14,452 nucleotides of DNA from Thermoplasmata archaeon (GCA_021159125.1 JAGGSL010000029.1:1-14452), one strand, 5' to 3'; shown: positions 1-5,798, counted from the stretch's first letter. Notes: generated by a model from the sequence alone, not told the origin. Numbers and translations: made by a program.

Positions 1-34
1 AAATTATTTATATTGTTTGGCGTTTTTAATTAAC

Positions 35-40
35 GGGAGG
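35..40 (+). promoter_or_regulatory. Shine-Dalgarno site of the first gene
   Basis: A GGGAGG sequence lies seven bases before the ATG at 48 and fixes that start. An AT-rich TATA-like stretch at 3-14 could be the promoter, giving a short leader. This contrasts with the apparently leaderless genes elsewhere in the window. Confidence 0.6.
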
Positions 41-47
41 CCATTAA

Positions 48-794
48 ATGTTATCCAAGAATATATTGGCTTTTTGTGCGGCGTGCATTCTGTTTTGCAG
101 TGCACTTTCTCCAGTTATTGGGGACGCGGCAAGTCAGAATACGGAAAAAACTTTATCTCCCAAAGAACAGAAAGATATAGAGGTTATATGCCAAATATGG
201 AAATATAACGGCATGCAAGAGTTTAGGCAAAATGTGCCTGCTGATAAATTGGATGTTCTACGCCAGTGCATGGAAAAACTGGGGAAGAATATCGATGCCA
301 TCAAGAGTGAAAACATGAGCGAAGTCGAAAAGGCACGCTCAAATTTGAATGATATTATAACAAAACTTAAGGAAATGCACGTTCTGCCAGCAAACATGAA
401 AAATAGTGAATTAAGAGATCTTTTGACCGGCGAGTACGGCAGAAGAAATGTGGCCAAAGAAAGATTATATGGTGTTATGAGTAGGAAATCATTTGATTTT
501 TCCCCGAATGTTTTTAGCCTCTTCTGCAGTATAGAAAGCTTTGGGGCATGGGCAATAGTTTTTCCACTCGCTGTGTGGTTTGTGATTCCGCTGCCTGTTC
601 TATTCTGGGCGGGGGAGTATGGCTTCACCAATGTTTCAGGTCTAATTGGTTCCATATCGTACAATATTGTCGGAGGATTTGCGATTGGTTTTACAGGCAT
701 AGTTTTTTCAATTCCATTGTTTGGTTTTATGGGTTTCTCTGTTTTGGTATTGGGTTATGCTCTGATGTATTTCAATCCATATTACACTCCATGA
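48..794 (+). CDS. Unrecognised membrane-anchored protein with signal peptide
   Basis: I do not recognise this 248-residue protein. Residues 1-25 look like a signal peptide: positive N-terminus, hydrophobic core, and a small-residue region before Asp26. Residues about 30-140 form a charged, probably helical domain with Cys48 and Cys74, rich in Lys and Glu. Residues about 165-190 and 203-243 are hydrophobic and probably make two to three membrane helices near the C-terminus. The inferred topology is an extracytoplasmic helical domain tethered by C-terminal helices. The start is supported by the Shine-Dalgarno site at 35-40. The next gene downstream has its own promoter, so this is probably a single-gene unit. 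Function cannot be assigned from sequence alone. Confidence 0.7.
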   Translation: MLSKNILAFCAACILFCSALSPVIGDAASQNTEKTLSPKEQKDIEVICQIWKYNGMQEFRQNVPADKLDVLRQCMEKLGKNIDAIKSENMSEVEKARSNLNDIITKLKEMHVLPANMKNSELRDLLTGEYGRRNVAKERLYGVMSRKSFDFSPNVFSLFCSIESFGAWAIVFPLAVWFVIPLPVLFWAGEYGFTNVSGLIGSISYNIVGGFAIGFTGIVFSIPLFGFMGFSVLVLGYALMYFNPYYTP

Positions 795-861
795 ACACTT
801 CGCTGGTGATGTTGGCGAACCGGTGTTTTAACTCTTCATACTCATAGCATAATTTCAGAAG

Positions 862-870
862 TTATTTATT
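862..870 (+). promoter_or_regulatory. TATA-like box of the 91-residue gene
   Basis: The sequence TTATTTATT lies 21-29 bases before the ATG at 891. This is archaeal TATA spacing for a transcript that starts at or next to the start codon. No Shine-Dalgarno sequence is seen. Confidence 0.4.
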
Positions 871-890
871 CAACATGCAGTTGTTTCATC

Positions 891-1166
891 ATGTCGTCCC
901 GCATAGCCAGGGTTACAGGTTACTCTCCGCAAAGGGATGAAACATACAATCCTGCAATCAGAGATTCAGCAGAGGCATTCAGAAATTATCGCAGGGAGGG
1001 CAGATACAGACCCATGAGGGCAGGCCTGCTTGATTACATAGCTCTCATTTCAATAATTGCCGGATTTGTCTTCATATTTATGGGATTTCTTTTCGGGGGC
1101 ATACTTGTTCCTGTTGGCGTTTTCCTTGAGCTTGTAGTTTCATGCGTTGGCAGGGGCAAAAAATGA
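891..1166 (+). CDS. Small membrane protein of unknown function
   Basis: This 91-residue protein has a polar, Arg-rich N-terminal half (about residues 1-43) followed by a hydrophobic C-terminal half (about 46-87). The hydrophobic half is long enough for two closely packed membrane helices separated by a Gly-rich turn near Phe-Gly-Gly. A short basic tail (Gly-Arg-Gly-Lys-Lys) ends it. I do not recognise a family. A TATA-like box at the right distance and the absence of a Shine-Dalgarno sequence suggest leaderless translation. It sits just upstream of the ribosomal operon, which has its own promoter, so a functional link is not implied. Confidence 0.6.
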   Translation: MSSRIARVTGYSPQRDETYNPAIRDSAEAFRNYRREGRYRPMRAGLLDYIALISIIAGFVFIFMGFLFGGILVPVGVFLELVVSCVGRGKK

Positions 1167-1185
1167 GTTTTTACAAGCATAATCC

Positions 1186-1192
1186 TTATAAA
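1186..1192 (+). promoter_or_regulatory. TATA box of the ribosomal protein operon
   Basis: TTATAAA lies 23-29 bases before the rpl18e ATG at 1215. This is a near-consensus archaeal TATA box placed for a leaderless or very short-leader transcript of rpl18e-rpl13-rps9-rpoN. Confidence 0.65.
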
Positions 1193-1214
1193 CAATGCTA
1201 TATTATCAGCCAGG

Positions 1215-1568
1215 ATGAAAAAGAGCAATCCGCAGATTACAGAACTGATTAATTACCTCTATGCATCTGCAGAGAAGCATGATGCCGGCATATGGAAAGC
1301 TATTGCAAAAAAGCTTGAAAAACCGTCACGCAACTGGGCTGAGGTTAATATAGACAAGATAGCAAAGCATCTTAATGAGGGGGAAATAGCCCTTGTTACG
1401 GGAAAAGTTCTCGGGAATGGAATGGCAAGTAAAATTGAAGTGGCTGCCCTCAGCTTTTCCGAGCAGGCGAGAAAAAAGATTGAGGAAGCAGGAGGGAAGT
1501 GTTATTCTCTGAAGGAAATAGTGGATAAAAACCCTAAAGGAAAGGGTATTCGTATCATTGGTGGTTAA
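1215..1568 (+). CDS. rpl18e: Large-subunit ribosomal protein eL18
   Basis: This is the archaeal/eukaryotic-type large-subunit protein eL18, 117 residues, close to the usual archaeal length of about 120. Family features include the N-terminal NPQ.TELI segment, the central region around Arg-Asn-Trp-Ala-Glu-Val, the VTGKVLG motif, and the C-terminal Gly-Lys-Gly-Ile-Arg-Ile-Ile-Gly-Gly. It is the first gene of the conserved archaeal cluster eL18-uL13-uS9-RpoN. The next gene starts on the base after its stop codon. The start at 1215 is supported by the TATA box 23-29 bases upstream. Confidence 0.97.
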   Translation: MKKSNPQITELINYLYASAEKHDAGIWKAIAKKLEKPSRNWAEVNIDKIAKHLNEGEIALVTGKVLGNGMASKIEVAALSFSEQARKKIEEAGGKCYSLKEIVDKNPKGKGIRIIGG

Positions 1569-1979
1569 ATGGTGACAATAGTGGATGCAACTGGAGCGAG
1601 ACTTGGCAGGCTTTCGTCAATGCTGGCAAAACGCCTGCTTGAAGGAGAAGAAATTGTGGTTGTCAATTCTGAAAAGGCGATAATAGTCGGAAGTAAAGAT
1701 GAAATAGAATCAAGATATAAGCAAAAAAGGGAAGTGGGCGGCACCAAGAGGAAGGGCCCGTTTTTCCCACGCATGCCGGACATGATTTTAAAGAGGACCG
1801 TAAGGGGCATGCTTCCCTATCAGCAGCCGAAGGGCAGAAAGGCATATAAGAATCTGAAGACATACATAGGTGTGCCGGAAGAGTTCGAAAATGAAAAATT
1901 TGAGAAAGTAGAGGCGGTAAATCCATCAAGTTATGTAACGCTTAAAGAACTTTCAGAATATTTGGGGATATCATGGTGA
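1569..1979 (+). CDS. rpl13: Large-subunit ribosomal protein uL13
   Basis: This is ribosomal protein uL13 of the large subunit, 136 residues and so slightly short for an archaeal member. The N-terminus has the expected VDATGARLGRL segment, followed by VVVNSEKA. The middle has the conserved basic Gly-Pro-Phe-Phe-Pro-Arg.Pro stretch, then Thr-Val-Arg-Gly-Met-Leu-Pro and Lys-Gly-Arg near residue 90. The ATG follows the eL18 stop codon with no gap. The end overlaps uS9 by seven bases, so translation of the three genes is probably coupled. Confidence 0.97.
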   Translation: MVTIVDATGARLGRLSSMLAKRLLEGEEIVVVNSEKAIIVGSKDEIESRYKQKREVGGTKRKGPFFPRMPDMILKRTVRGMLPYQQPKGRKAYKNLKTYIGVPEEFENEKFEKVEAVNPSSYVTLKELSEYLGISW

Positions 1980-2374
1980 AAGCAGTAATTCAATCAGGGA
2001 AAAGAAAAAGCTCTATTGCAAGGGCTGTAGCAAAAAAAGGAAAGGGAGTGGTGAGAATAAATAGTGTGAGGCTGGACGTTTACCAATCTGAGTTCATCAG
2101 AAATCTCATCTACGAACCGGTAAAAATGGCAGAAAAGCACATGAATAAAATAGACATCGCCGTGAGCGTGGAGGGCGGCGGACCCATGAGCCAGGCAGAA
2201 GCAGCAAGAACAGCTATTGCAAAGGCGATAGTGAGCTATACGAATGACGAAGAACTCAAAAACATGTTTATGGAATATGACCGCACCCTGCTTGTGAATG
2301 ATACCCGCCGTAAAGAGCCGAAGAAACAGCTAGGGCGGGGAGCCAGAAAGAAAAGGCAAAAGTCGTATAGATAA
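1973..2374 (+). CDS. rps9: Small-subunit ribosomal protein uS9
   Basis: This is small-subunit protein uS9, 133 residues. It starts with the family's SGKRKSSIARA segment and contains the VEGGGPMSQAEAARTAIAKA signature at about residues 63-82. It ends in the basic Lys-Lys-Arg-Gln-Lys-Ser-Tyr-Arg tail, whose terminal residues are known to reach the P-site tRNA. The ATG overlaps the end of uL13 by seven bases, and rpoN starts two bases after its stop. Confidence 0.97.
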   Translation: MVKAVIQSGKRKSSIARAVAKKGKGVVRINSVRLDVYQSEFIRNLIYEPVKMAEKHMNKIDIAVSVEGGGPMSQAEAARTAIAKAIVSYTNDEELKNMFMEYDRTLLVNDTRRKEPKKQLGRGARKKRQKSYR

Positions 2375-2375
2375 A

Positions 2376-2597
2376 ATGATAATACCAGTAAGATGTTTTA
2401 CGTGTGGAAAAGTCCTTGGCTCCATATTTGAGGAATACAAAGTAAGGGTATATCTGAATGGAGAAGAGCCAAAAAAGGTGCTGGACGAGCTTGGAGTGAA
2501 GAGATACTGCTGCAGAAGAACAATCATTTCGCATCCTGTAGTGGTCAAGAACGGCAAAGTAGAAGAGCTCATAGACGAAGCAGCCAGATACGAGTGA
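2376..2597 (+). CDS. rpoN: DNA-directed RNA polymerase subunit N (Rpb10 homologue)
   Basis: This is archaeal RNA polymerase subunit RpoN, the homologue of eukaryotic Rpb10, a small zinc-binding assembly subunit. It has 73 residues, the expected size. The diagnostic start MIIPVRCFTCGK supplies two zinc Cys, and the paired Cys-Cys-Arg-Arg near residues 45-48 supplies the other two. It is the last gene of the eL18-uL13-uS9-RpoN operon. In many archaea rpoK follows; here a tRNA gene follows instead, with its own promoter. It is unrelated to bacterial sigma-54, which shares the symbol. Confidence 0.97.
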   Translation: MIIPVRCFTCGKVLGSIFEEYKVRVYLNGEEPKKVLDELGVKRYCCRRTIISHPVVVKNGKVEELIDEAARYE

Positions 2598-2612
2598 TTA
2601 GAAGGCAAAAAG

Positions 2613-2619
2613 TATAAAT
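2613..2619 (+). promoter_or_regulatory. TATA box of tRNA-Arg
   Basis: TATAAAT lies 30-36 bases before the 5' end of the tRNA, a usual distance for an archaeal tRNA promoter with a short leader. Confidence 0.55.
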
Positions 2620-2648
2620 GAATTTTACTTTCTTTACTTGGACATCGC

Positions 2649-2763
2649 GGGCGTGTGGCCTAGCTAGGATATGGCGCTGGCCTTCTAAGCCAGCAGTCGC
2701 GGGTTCGAATGCATATCTTGTGATTTAAAAGTTGCAATATGCTCGAAAATCCCGCCACGTCCG
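2649..2763 (+). tRNA. tRNA-Arg(TCT), interrupted in the T loop
   Basis: The acceptor stem is GGGCGTG (2649-2655) with CACGTCC (2756-2762), followed by discriminator G. The anticodon stem is CTGGC/GCCAG, with loop CTTCTAA at 2682-2688 giving anticodon TCT. The variable region has five bases. The T stem is GCGGG (2699-2703) with CCCGC (2751-2755). Between the T-stem strands lie 47 bases instead of seven, so about 40 bases must be removed. Splicing at 2709/2710 and 2749/2750 leaves the standard loop TTCGAAT and a mature tRNA of 75 bases. No CCA is encoded. A run of T follows at 2765-2771. Confidence 0.9.
2710..2749 (+). other. T-loop intron of tRNA-Arg (position 59/60)
   Basis: The intron and its flanks fold as a relaxed bulge-helix-bulge. 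T-stem GCGGG/CCCGC is the outer helix. TTCG (2704-2707) pairs with CGAA (2744-2747) as the central helix. The bulges are A-A-T at 2708-2710 and A-A-T at 2748-2750. GCATAT (2711-2716) pairs with ATATGC (2737-2742) as the inner helix. Cutting after the second base of each bulge gives exactly a seven-base loop. The motif is not fully canonical, because A2708 can also pair with T2743, lengthening the central helix to five pairs. The exact cut sites are inferred. Confidence 0.75.
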
Positions 2764-2764
2764 C

Positions 2765-2771
2765 TTTTTTT
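2765..2771 (+). terminator. Oligo-T terminator after tRNA-Arg
   Basis: A run of seven T starts two bases after the discriminator base. It ends just before the stop codon of the convergent receiver-domain gene. Confidence 0.55.
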
Positions 2772-2772
2772 A

Positions 2773-3168
2773 TCAGTGAATAAGAACAGTCCTTCTTTCA
2801 ATTACTTCCTGTACTAACTCCTTTAGACCATTGAATCCCATGCTCCTTGGAATCACCTTTTTCGCTCCGGCTTTCAGCATGCGTGATGCCCATACAGAAT
2901 TTGAAAATGCTGTAAAGCCATATATCAATGCTTCGGGGTCAATTCTCAATAGCCGTTTTATTGTTTCTATGCCATCTATGCCAGGGAGCTTCAAATCCAT
3001 AATAACAAGGTCAGGCTTTTTTCCCATGCGCATCATTTCTTCATACATTTTGAGCGCATCCTCGCCTGTGAATGCGGGATATATCTCTGCATTGAGTGGA
3101 GATAAATATACCTTTATCAATTCCTGAATCGGCTCTTCATCATCCACTACCAATATTCTTTTTTTCAT
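2773..3168 (-). CDS. Stand-alone response-regulator receiver protein
   Basis: This 131-residue protein is a single CheY-like receiver domain with no output domain. Asp9 and Asp10 form the acidic pocket, Asp58 in the VIMDLKLPG motif is the predicted phosphorylation site, and Thr86 is the switch Thr/Ser. At the position of the usually invariant Lys-Pro before the last helix the sequence reads Arg108-Ser109 (Ile-Pro-Arg-Ser). The conserved Lys thus appears replaced by Arg, though Lys103/104 are close by. No histidine kinase is in the window. It may act by binding a partner protein. A 9-bp inverted repeat covers the predicted transcription start region upstream. Confidence 0.9.
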   Translation of the reverse strand: MKKRILVVDDEEPIQELIKVYLSPLNAEIYPAFTGEDALKMYEEMMRMGKKPDLVIMDLKLPGIDGIETIKRLLRIDPEALIYGFTAFSNSVWASRMLKAGAKKVIPRSMGFNGLKELVQEVIERRTVLIH

Positions 3169-3178
3169 GTTATCATCC

Positions 3179-3207
3179 CACTTTGATTGCTTTTTGCTAT
3201 CAAAGTG
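3179..3207. promoter_or_regulatory. Inverted repeat upstream of the receiver gene (possible operator)
   Basis: CACTTTGAT (3179-3187) and ATCAAAGTG (3199-3207) are perfect 9-base inverted arms separated by 11 bases, ending 11 bases before the receiver-gene ATG. A TATA-like box (TTTTAAATAA on minus) lies at 3221-3230, so transcription would start near 3200, inside this repeat. That placement fits an operator for a repressor, or a small leader hairpin. Confidence 0.5.
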
Positions 3208-3260
3208 TAAACACGTGGGCTTATTTAAAACTTTCTTTTTTATTTTTCATCAAGCTAAAA

Positions 3261-3269
3261 TTAATATAT
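3261..3269 (+). promoter_or_regulatory. TATA box of tRNA-Val
   Basis: TTAATATAT lies 23-31 bases before the tRNA 5' end at 3292, in otherwise gene-free AT-rich DNA. Confidence 0.55.
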
Positions 3270-3291
3270 CCTCCTCTATTTCTATTTGAGC

Positions 3292-3365
3292 GGGCCCATG
3301 GTCTAGCTGGTTATGACGTCGCCCTCACACGGCGGAGGTCCGGGGTTCGAGTCCCCGTGGGCCCA
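3292..3365 (+). tRNA. tRNA-Val(CAC), uninterrupted
   Basis: The acceptor stem GGGCCCA (3292-3298) pairs fully with TGGGCCC (3358-3364), with discriminator A at 3365. The anticodon stem TCGCC/GGCGG encloses loop CTCACAC, giving anticodon CAC. The T arm is CGGGG-TTCGAGT-CCCCG. The gene is 74 bases with no intron and no encoded CCA. It is the only one of the four tRNA genes here that lacks an intron. Confidence 0.97.
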
Positions 3366-3483
3366 TCAAAGCTTTTATCTGTAAATGTGGCAATCAGCAA
3401 AATTTGGTTTTGGGTATGGTGATTTTCAATATGTAGAGAAGATCATAATTGCTTTTATTCCCGTATCTGCCCAAAATCTATTC

Positions 3484-3503
3484 AAAAATTAAAAAGGGAA
3501 AAA
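3484..3503 (-). terminator. T-rich terminator of the secreted protein gene
   Basis: Downstream of the stop codon at 3516, the minus strand carries three runs of five T within about 20 bases. This is typical of archaeal intrinsic termination. The rest of the gap between 3366 and 3515 shows no gene. Confidence 0.5.
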
Positions 3504-3515
3504 GAGGAGTTGGTT

Positions 3516-5204
3516 TTACTCTACTCCCAGTACAAGAGGTCCGAGCACGAAGCCGCTTGCTGTCTTTGACATTCCCGCGATATTTGCTGTTACGGTTGTC
3601 TTCCCGATGCCGAAGATGAAGCCGCTTTTCACTGTCGCTTCTCCGCCTGCAGGTACTGTCACTGTTCCTGTTTTCTCTTTTCCTATGAATACTCCGCCGT
3701 CAAAGGAAATTGTCCAGTCCACATTGTTTGCGTCCTCAGAGCCGGCGTTGCTGACAGTTGCAGTTACTCCGAATCCGCCGGAAATGGATTCTATTGCCAG
3801 AAGAGGTCCAGGTGCTGCAATGGAATCATAATATATGTCTGCATTGCCGCTTCTTGTATCTGACCATATTGCACCTGCTTTGCATAGATCTGCCGGTGAA
3901 TTTTCTGAATAGAAAGTCTCCACGGTTCCATCTTGGTCATTTACCTGCTCAGGCTCTGTCCAGGTTGCGCCGCCGTCATCGGTTGTGGTGGAGTAAATAT
4001 TTCCATTCTTTACGAATATGCATATTGCCTGGTTATCTCCTGTATGAATGACTTTTGGATGCATTTCGCTGTCAGGAGAAGCCGCTATTGTGGTGGTCTC
4101 TATGGTCTGCAGTCCGTCATAGGAGTAGTAGCATGTTATATCCCTGTTCGGTGCGCCATACTGAGTTGTCTGTGCCACTATGATGACATTATTGTTGTAT
4201 GCGGAAACATCTATGTACTCCGTGCTGACAGCTGAATCATTTATGAAGACGCTGCCTATTTCAGGATGTATTGGATATCCCTGATATTCATCCCAGGTTC
4301 CGAAATCAAATATGTCTGTATAGATATCATATAAGCCGGTATTCTGATTGAGATATGTCCATATAGGATATGCATAGTGTGTGGTATGGTCTATACTCAT
4401 GGCTGCTGACAGGGAGTGTTCTAATGTAAAGGGGTCATCTATGCTTGAGAAATAATAAAACCAAGAATACCCGTCCTCTGTCATCTGATATGCGAACATC
4501 GGTGTTTCTGTCAAGCCAGACCCATGGTCTCCGATAAAAGCTACTCCTCCGTAAGCCCAATCCTCGACTCCATTATCACACCCGATATCCACGGCTTTAA
4601 TGTTGGTATAGCCGTCGCCAAGGTCATTTATTCCCCATCCTGTCAAAGTGTATCCATTTTCAAAGTCCGTGGGGTCAGTGCACTCCATGAGATAAAGCAT
4701 ACCTCCGTCGCTATCCGAAGAACTCGGTACCATGGTTCCGTAGTAAGTGCTGCCTCCCCAGTAGTCGACTGAAGGATATTGCGGCGTTTCTATCTGCCAG
4801 GCAACAGCATTATCTGCCCAAGTTGCACCTCCGTCGGAAGAACTTGTAAAGTAGGCATTTAACCCTGATCCGAAGTCAGCTATCATTCCAATTAGAAGAC
4901 TCCCTGCGCCGTCGGCAGCAATAGATGGTTGTATTTCCAGGCCGTCACCTGAGGTTACCTGTACATCTCCATCCAGCATGGCATTTGCAGAAATGCTACG
5001 CACCTGCTTTATTTCCTTTCCCCTTACGGTAACGGGGCTGGTTGAAATATCCATGCCTACTGAACCATGACCTCTGCTTATCTCAAGTGTCGAGACCTGC
5101 TCTTTGTCATTGGTATAAGCTGTCTGTGTTATTGCTCCTACAGGTAATATCATCGCTGCTGCTATTAAAACCACAATACTTGCTTTTATTGCCTTTTTTT
5201 CCAT
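3516..5204 (-). CDS. Secreted protein with Asp-box (BNR) motifs and C-terminal Ig-like domain
   Basis: This 562-residue protein has a clear signal peptide (about residues 1-24). The body, about 80-465, is rich in Gly, Asp, Tyr, Trp and Thr and resembles a sialidase-type beta-propeller. Asp-box motifs are visible at 121-129 (SSSDGGATW) and 407-415 (TTDDGGATW), with a degenerate SYDG at 361-364. Trp-Ser-Asp-Thr-Arg-Ser-Gly near 447-453 is common in such repeat proteins. Residues about 467-555 form a beta-rich CARDB-like or Ig-like domain. Catalytic residues of a true sialidase cannot be identified, so a surface binding or adhesion role is equally possible. No transmembrane anchor is seen at the C-terminus. 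GGAGG at 5214-5218 supports the start. Confidence 0.85.
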   Translation of the reverse strand: MEKKAIKASIVVLIAAAMILPVGAITQTAYTNDKEQVSTLEISRGHGSVGMDISTSPVTVRGKEIKQVRSISANAMLDGDVQVTSGDGLEIQPSIAADGAGSLLIGMIADFGSGLNAYFTSSSDGGATWADNAVAWQIETPQYPSVDYWGGSTYYGTMVPSSSDSDGGMLYLMECTDPTDFENGYTLTGWGINDLGDGYTNIKAVDIGCDNGVEDWAYGGVAFIGDHGSGLTETPMFAYQMTEDGYSWFYYFSSIDDPFTLEHSLSAAMSIDHTTHYAYPIWTYLNQNTGLYDIYTDIFDFGTWDEYQGYPIHPEIGSVFINDSAVSTEYIDVSAYNNNVIIVAQTTQYGAPNRDITCYYSYDGLQTIETTTIAASPDSEMHPKVIHTGDNQAICIFVKNGNIYSTTTDDGGATWTEPEQVNDQDGTVETFYSENSPADLCKAGAIWSDTRSGNADIYYDSIAAPGPLLAIESISGGFGVTATVSNAGSEDANNVDWTISFDGGVFIGKEKTGTVTVPAGGEATVKSGFIFGIGKTTVTANIAGMSKTASGFVLGPLVLGVE

Positions 5205-5213
5205 ATTATCTTG

Positions 5214-5218
5214 CCTCC
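5214..5218 (-). promoter_or_regulatory. Shine-Dalgarno site of the secreted protein gene
   Basis: GGAGG on the minus strand lies nine bases before the ATG at 5204. A TATA-like TTTAAATA (5238-5246, minus) sits about 25 bases further upstream, so the leader would be very short. Confidence 0.5.
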
Positions 5219-5260
5219 ATTATTCGAATGCTTTATTTATTTAAATACATATCGCAGAAG

Positions 5261-5265
5261 AAAAA
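5261..5265 (-). terminator. Oligo-T terminator after tRNA-Asp
   Basis: Five T on the minus strand begin two bases after the tRNA 3' end. Confidence 0.4.
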
Positions 5266-5266
5266 G

Positions 5267-5369
5267 CGCCCCGGCCGAGATTTGAACTCGGGTCGCGAGC
5301 TTTCTGCAATCCTTCTCTCACAAGAAGTCTCACGACAGGCTCGCATGATGACCGCTACACTACCGGGGC
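5267..5369 (-). tRNA. tRNA-Asp(GTC) with anticodon-loop intron
   Basis: Read on minus, the acceptor stem is GCCCCGG (from 5369) with CCGGGGC, and discriminator G at 5267. The anticodon stem is CGAGC/GCTCG. The loop begins C-T-G-T-C-G (anticodon GTC at 5336-5334) and is interrupted after position 37. The T loop is TTCAAAT, in the stem CCGAG/CTCGG. Removing 31 bases leaves 72 bases. No CCA is encoded. It is divergent from tRNA-Gly at 5617. Confidence 0.93.
5302..5332 (-). other. Canonical 37/38 intron of tRNA-Asp
   Basis: The bulge-helix-bulge is CTGT pairing with GCAG (one T-G pair), flanked by three-base bulges C-G-T and A-A-A. Cutting after the second base of each bulge gives loop CTGTCGA. 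The intron core folds as CTTCT/AGAAG around TGTGAG, preceded by tandem G-A mismatches. Confidence 0.8.
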
Positions 5370-5436
5370 TTCAGAATAGGTATGGCATTTTTCTTAATAA
5401 TATTTTCCTTTCTCAGGCATAAAAAGTAAAAAACTT

Positions 5437-5513
5437 GGGAATGGGGGAGGCTGGGAGGCAAAAAAATGAAAAGGAGATTTTCATTTTTAACCCCATTCCC
5501 GGCGATGGGGAAT
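5437..5513. repeat. Nested inverted repeat in the tRNA-Asp/tRNA-Gly gap
   Basis: In the roughly 250-base gap (5370-5616) GGGAATGGGG (5437-5446) pairs perfectly with CCCCATTCCC (5491-5500). Inside it AAAAATGAAAA (5462-5472) pairs perfectly with TTTTCATTTTT (5478-5488) around a five-base loop. The two helices are separated by 15 bases on one side and two on the other. A second partner, ATGGGG (5505-5510), can pair with CCCCAT (5491-5496) instead of the upstream arm. No convincing protein gene covers it. It could be a structured small RNA or a relic of a miniature inverted-repeat element. The rest of the gap shows only tRNA promoter-like AT tracts, such as TTTTTATAAAG near 5567-5577. Confidence 0.6.
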
Positions 5514-5616
5514 ATACAATCTTGTATAAAAAGCTTGTGGTCATTTGGCCTCAAGCATATGACAAATTTTTATAAAGTCGCAAAGTATTTGGATGAAAAA
5601 GCAAATCGTACATTAA

Positions 5617-5722
5617 GCGGGTGTAGTGTAGTCTGGTATCACATAGCCTTGCCATGAACCCTTTTATAAAGAAAGGGGGGCGCAAAGAGGCTATTACTCG
5701 GGTTCAAATCCCGGCACCCGCA
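5617..5722 (+). tRNA. tRNA-Gly(GCC) with anticodon-loop intron
   Basis: The acceptor stem GCGGGTG (5617-5623) pairs with CACCCGC (5715-5721), with discriminator A. The D stem is GTG/CAC. The anticodon stem is TAGCC (5644-5648) with GGCTA (5689-5693), and anticodon GCC is at 5651-5653. The T arm is TCGGG-TTCAAAT-CCCGG. Removing 33 bases gives a 73-base tRNA. No CCA is encoded. T runs at 5723-5727 and 5734-5738 probably terminate transcription. Confidence 0.94.
5655..5687 (+). other. Canonical 37/38 intron of tRNA-Gly
   Basis: TTGC (5649-5652) pairs with GCAA (5682-5685) as the four-pair central helix. The three-base bulges are C-A-T (5653-5655) and A-G-A (5686-5688), the textbook bulge-helix-bulge. 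The intron core forms CCCTTT with AAAGGG. Confidence 0.85.
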
Positions 5723-5738
5723 TTTTTCGCATCTTTTT
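5723..5738 (+). terminator. T-run terminator after tRNA-Gly
   Basis: Two runs of five T (5723-5727 and 5734-5738) follow directly after the tRNA. Confidence 0.5.
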
Positions 5739-5790
5739 GTCCGGATATATAAAATATCGAAGTGATTCATCCGGCGAGTACAAATATTAT

Positions 5791-5798
5791 TTTATATC
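5791..5798 (+). promoter_or_regulatory. TATA box that fixes the start of the small membrane protein
   Basis: TTTATATC lies 21-28 bases before the ATG at 5819. An in-frame ATG at 5762 lies upstream of this box and would not be on the transcript. Confidence 0.5.

Noticed and set aside
2647..2764. Alternative tRNA-Arg acceptor stem GCGGGCG/CGTCCGC shifted by two bases
   Set aside because: It pairs, but would put four bases between the acceptor and D stems and make the discriminator T. The 2649 start gives normal spacing and discriminator G.
3516..5204. True sialidase annotation for the secreted protein
   Set aside because: Asp-boxes alone are found in many non-enzymatic propellers, and I cannot locate the Arg triad or nucleophilic Tyr/Glu pair with confidence.
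5466..5657. Open frame of 63 codons on plus in the tRNA gap
   Set aside because: It runs through the inverted repeat and into tRNA-Gly, so it is not a credible protein gene.
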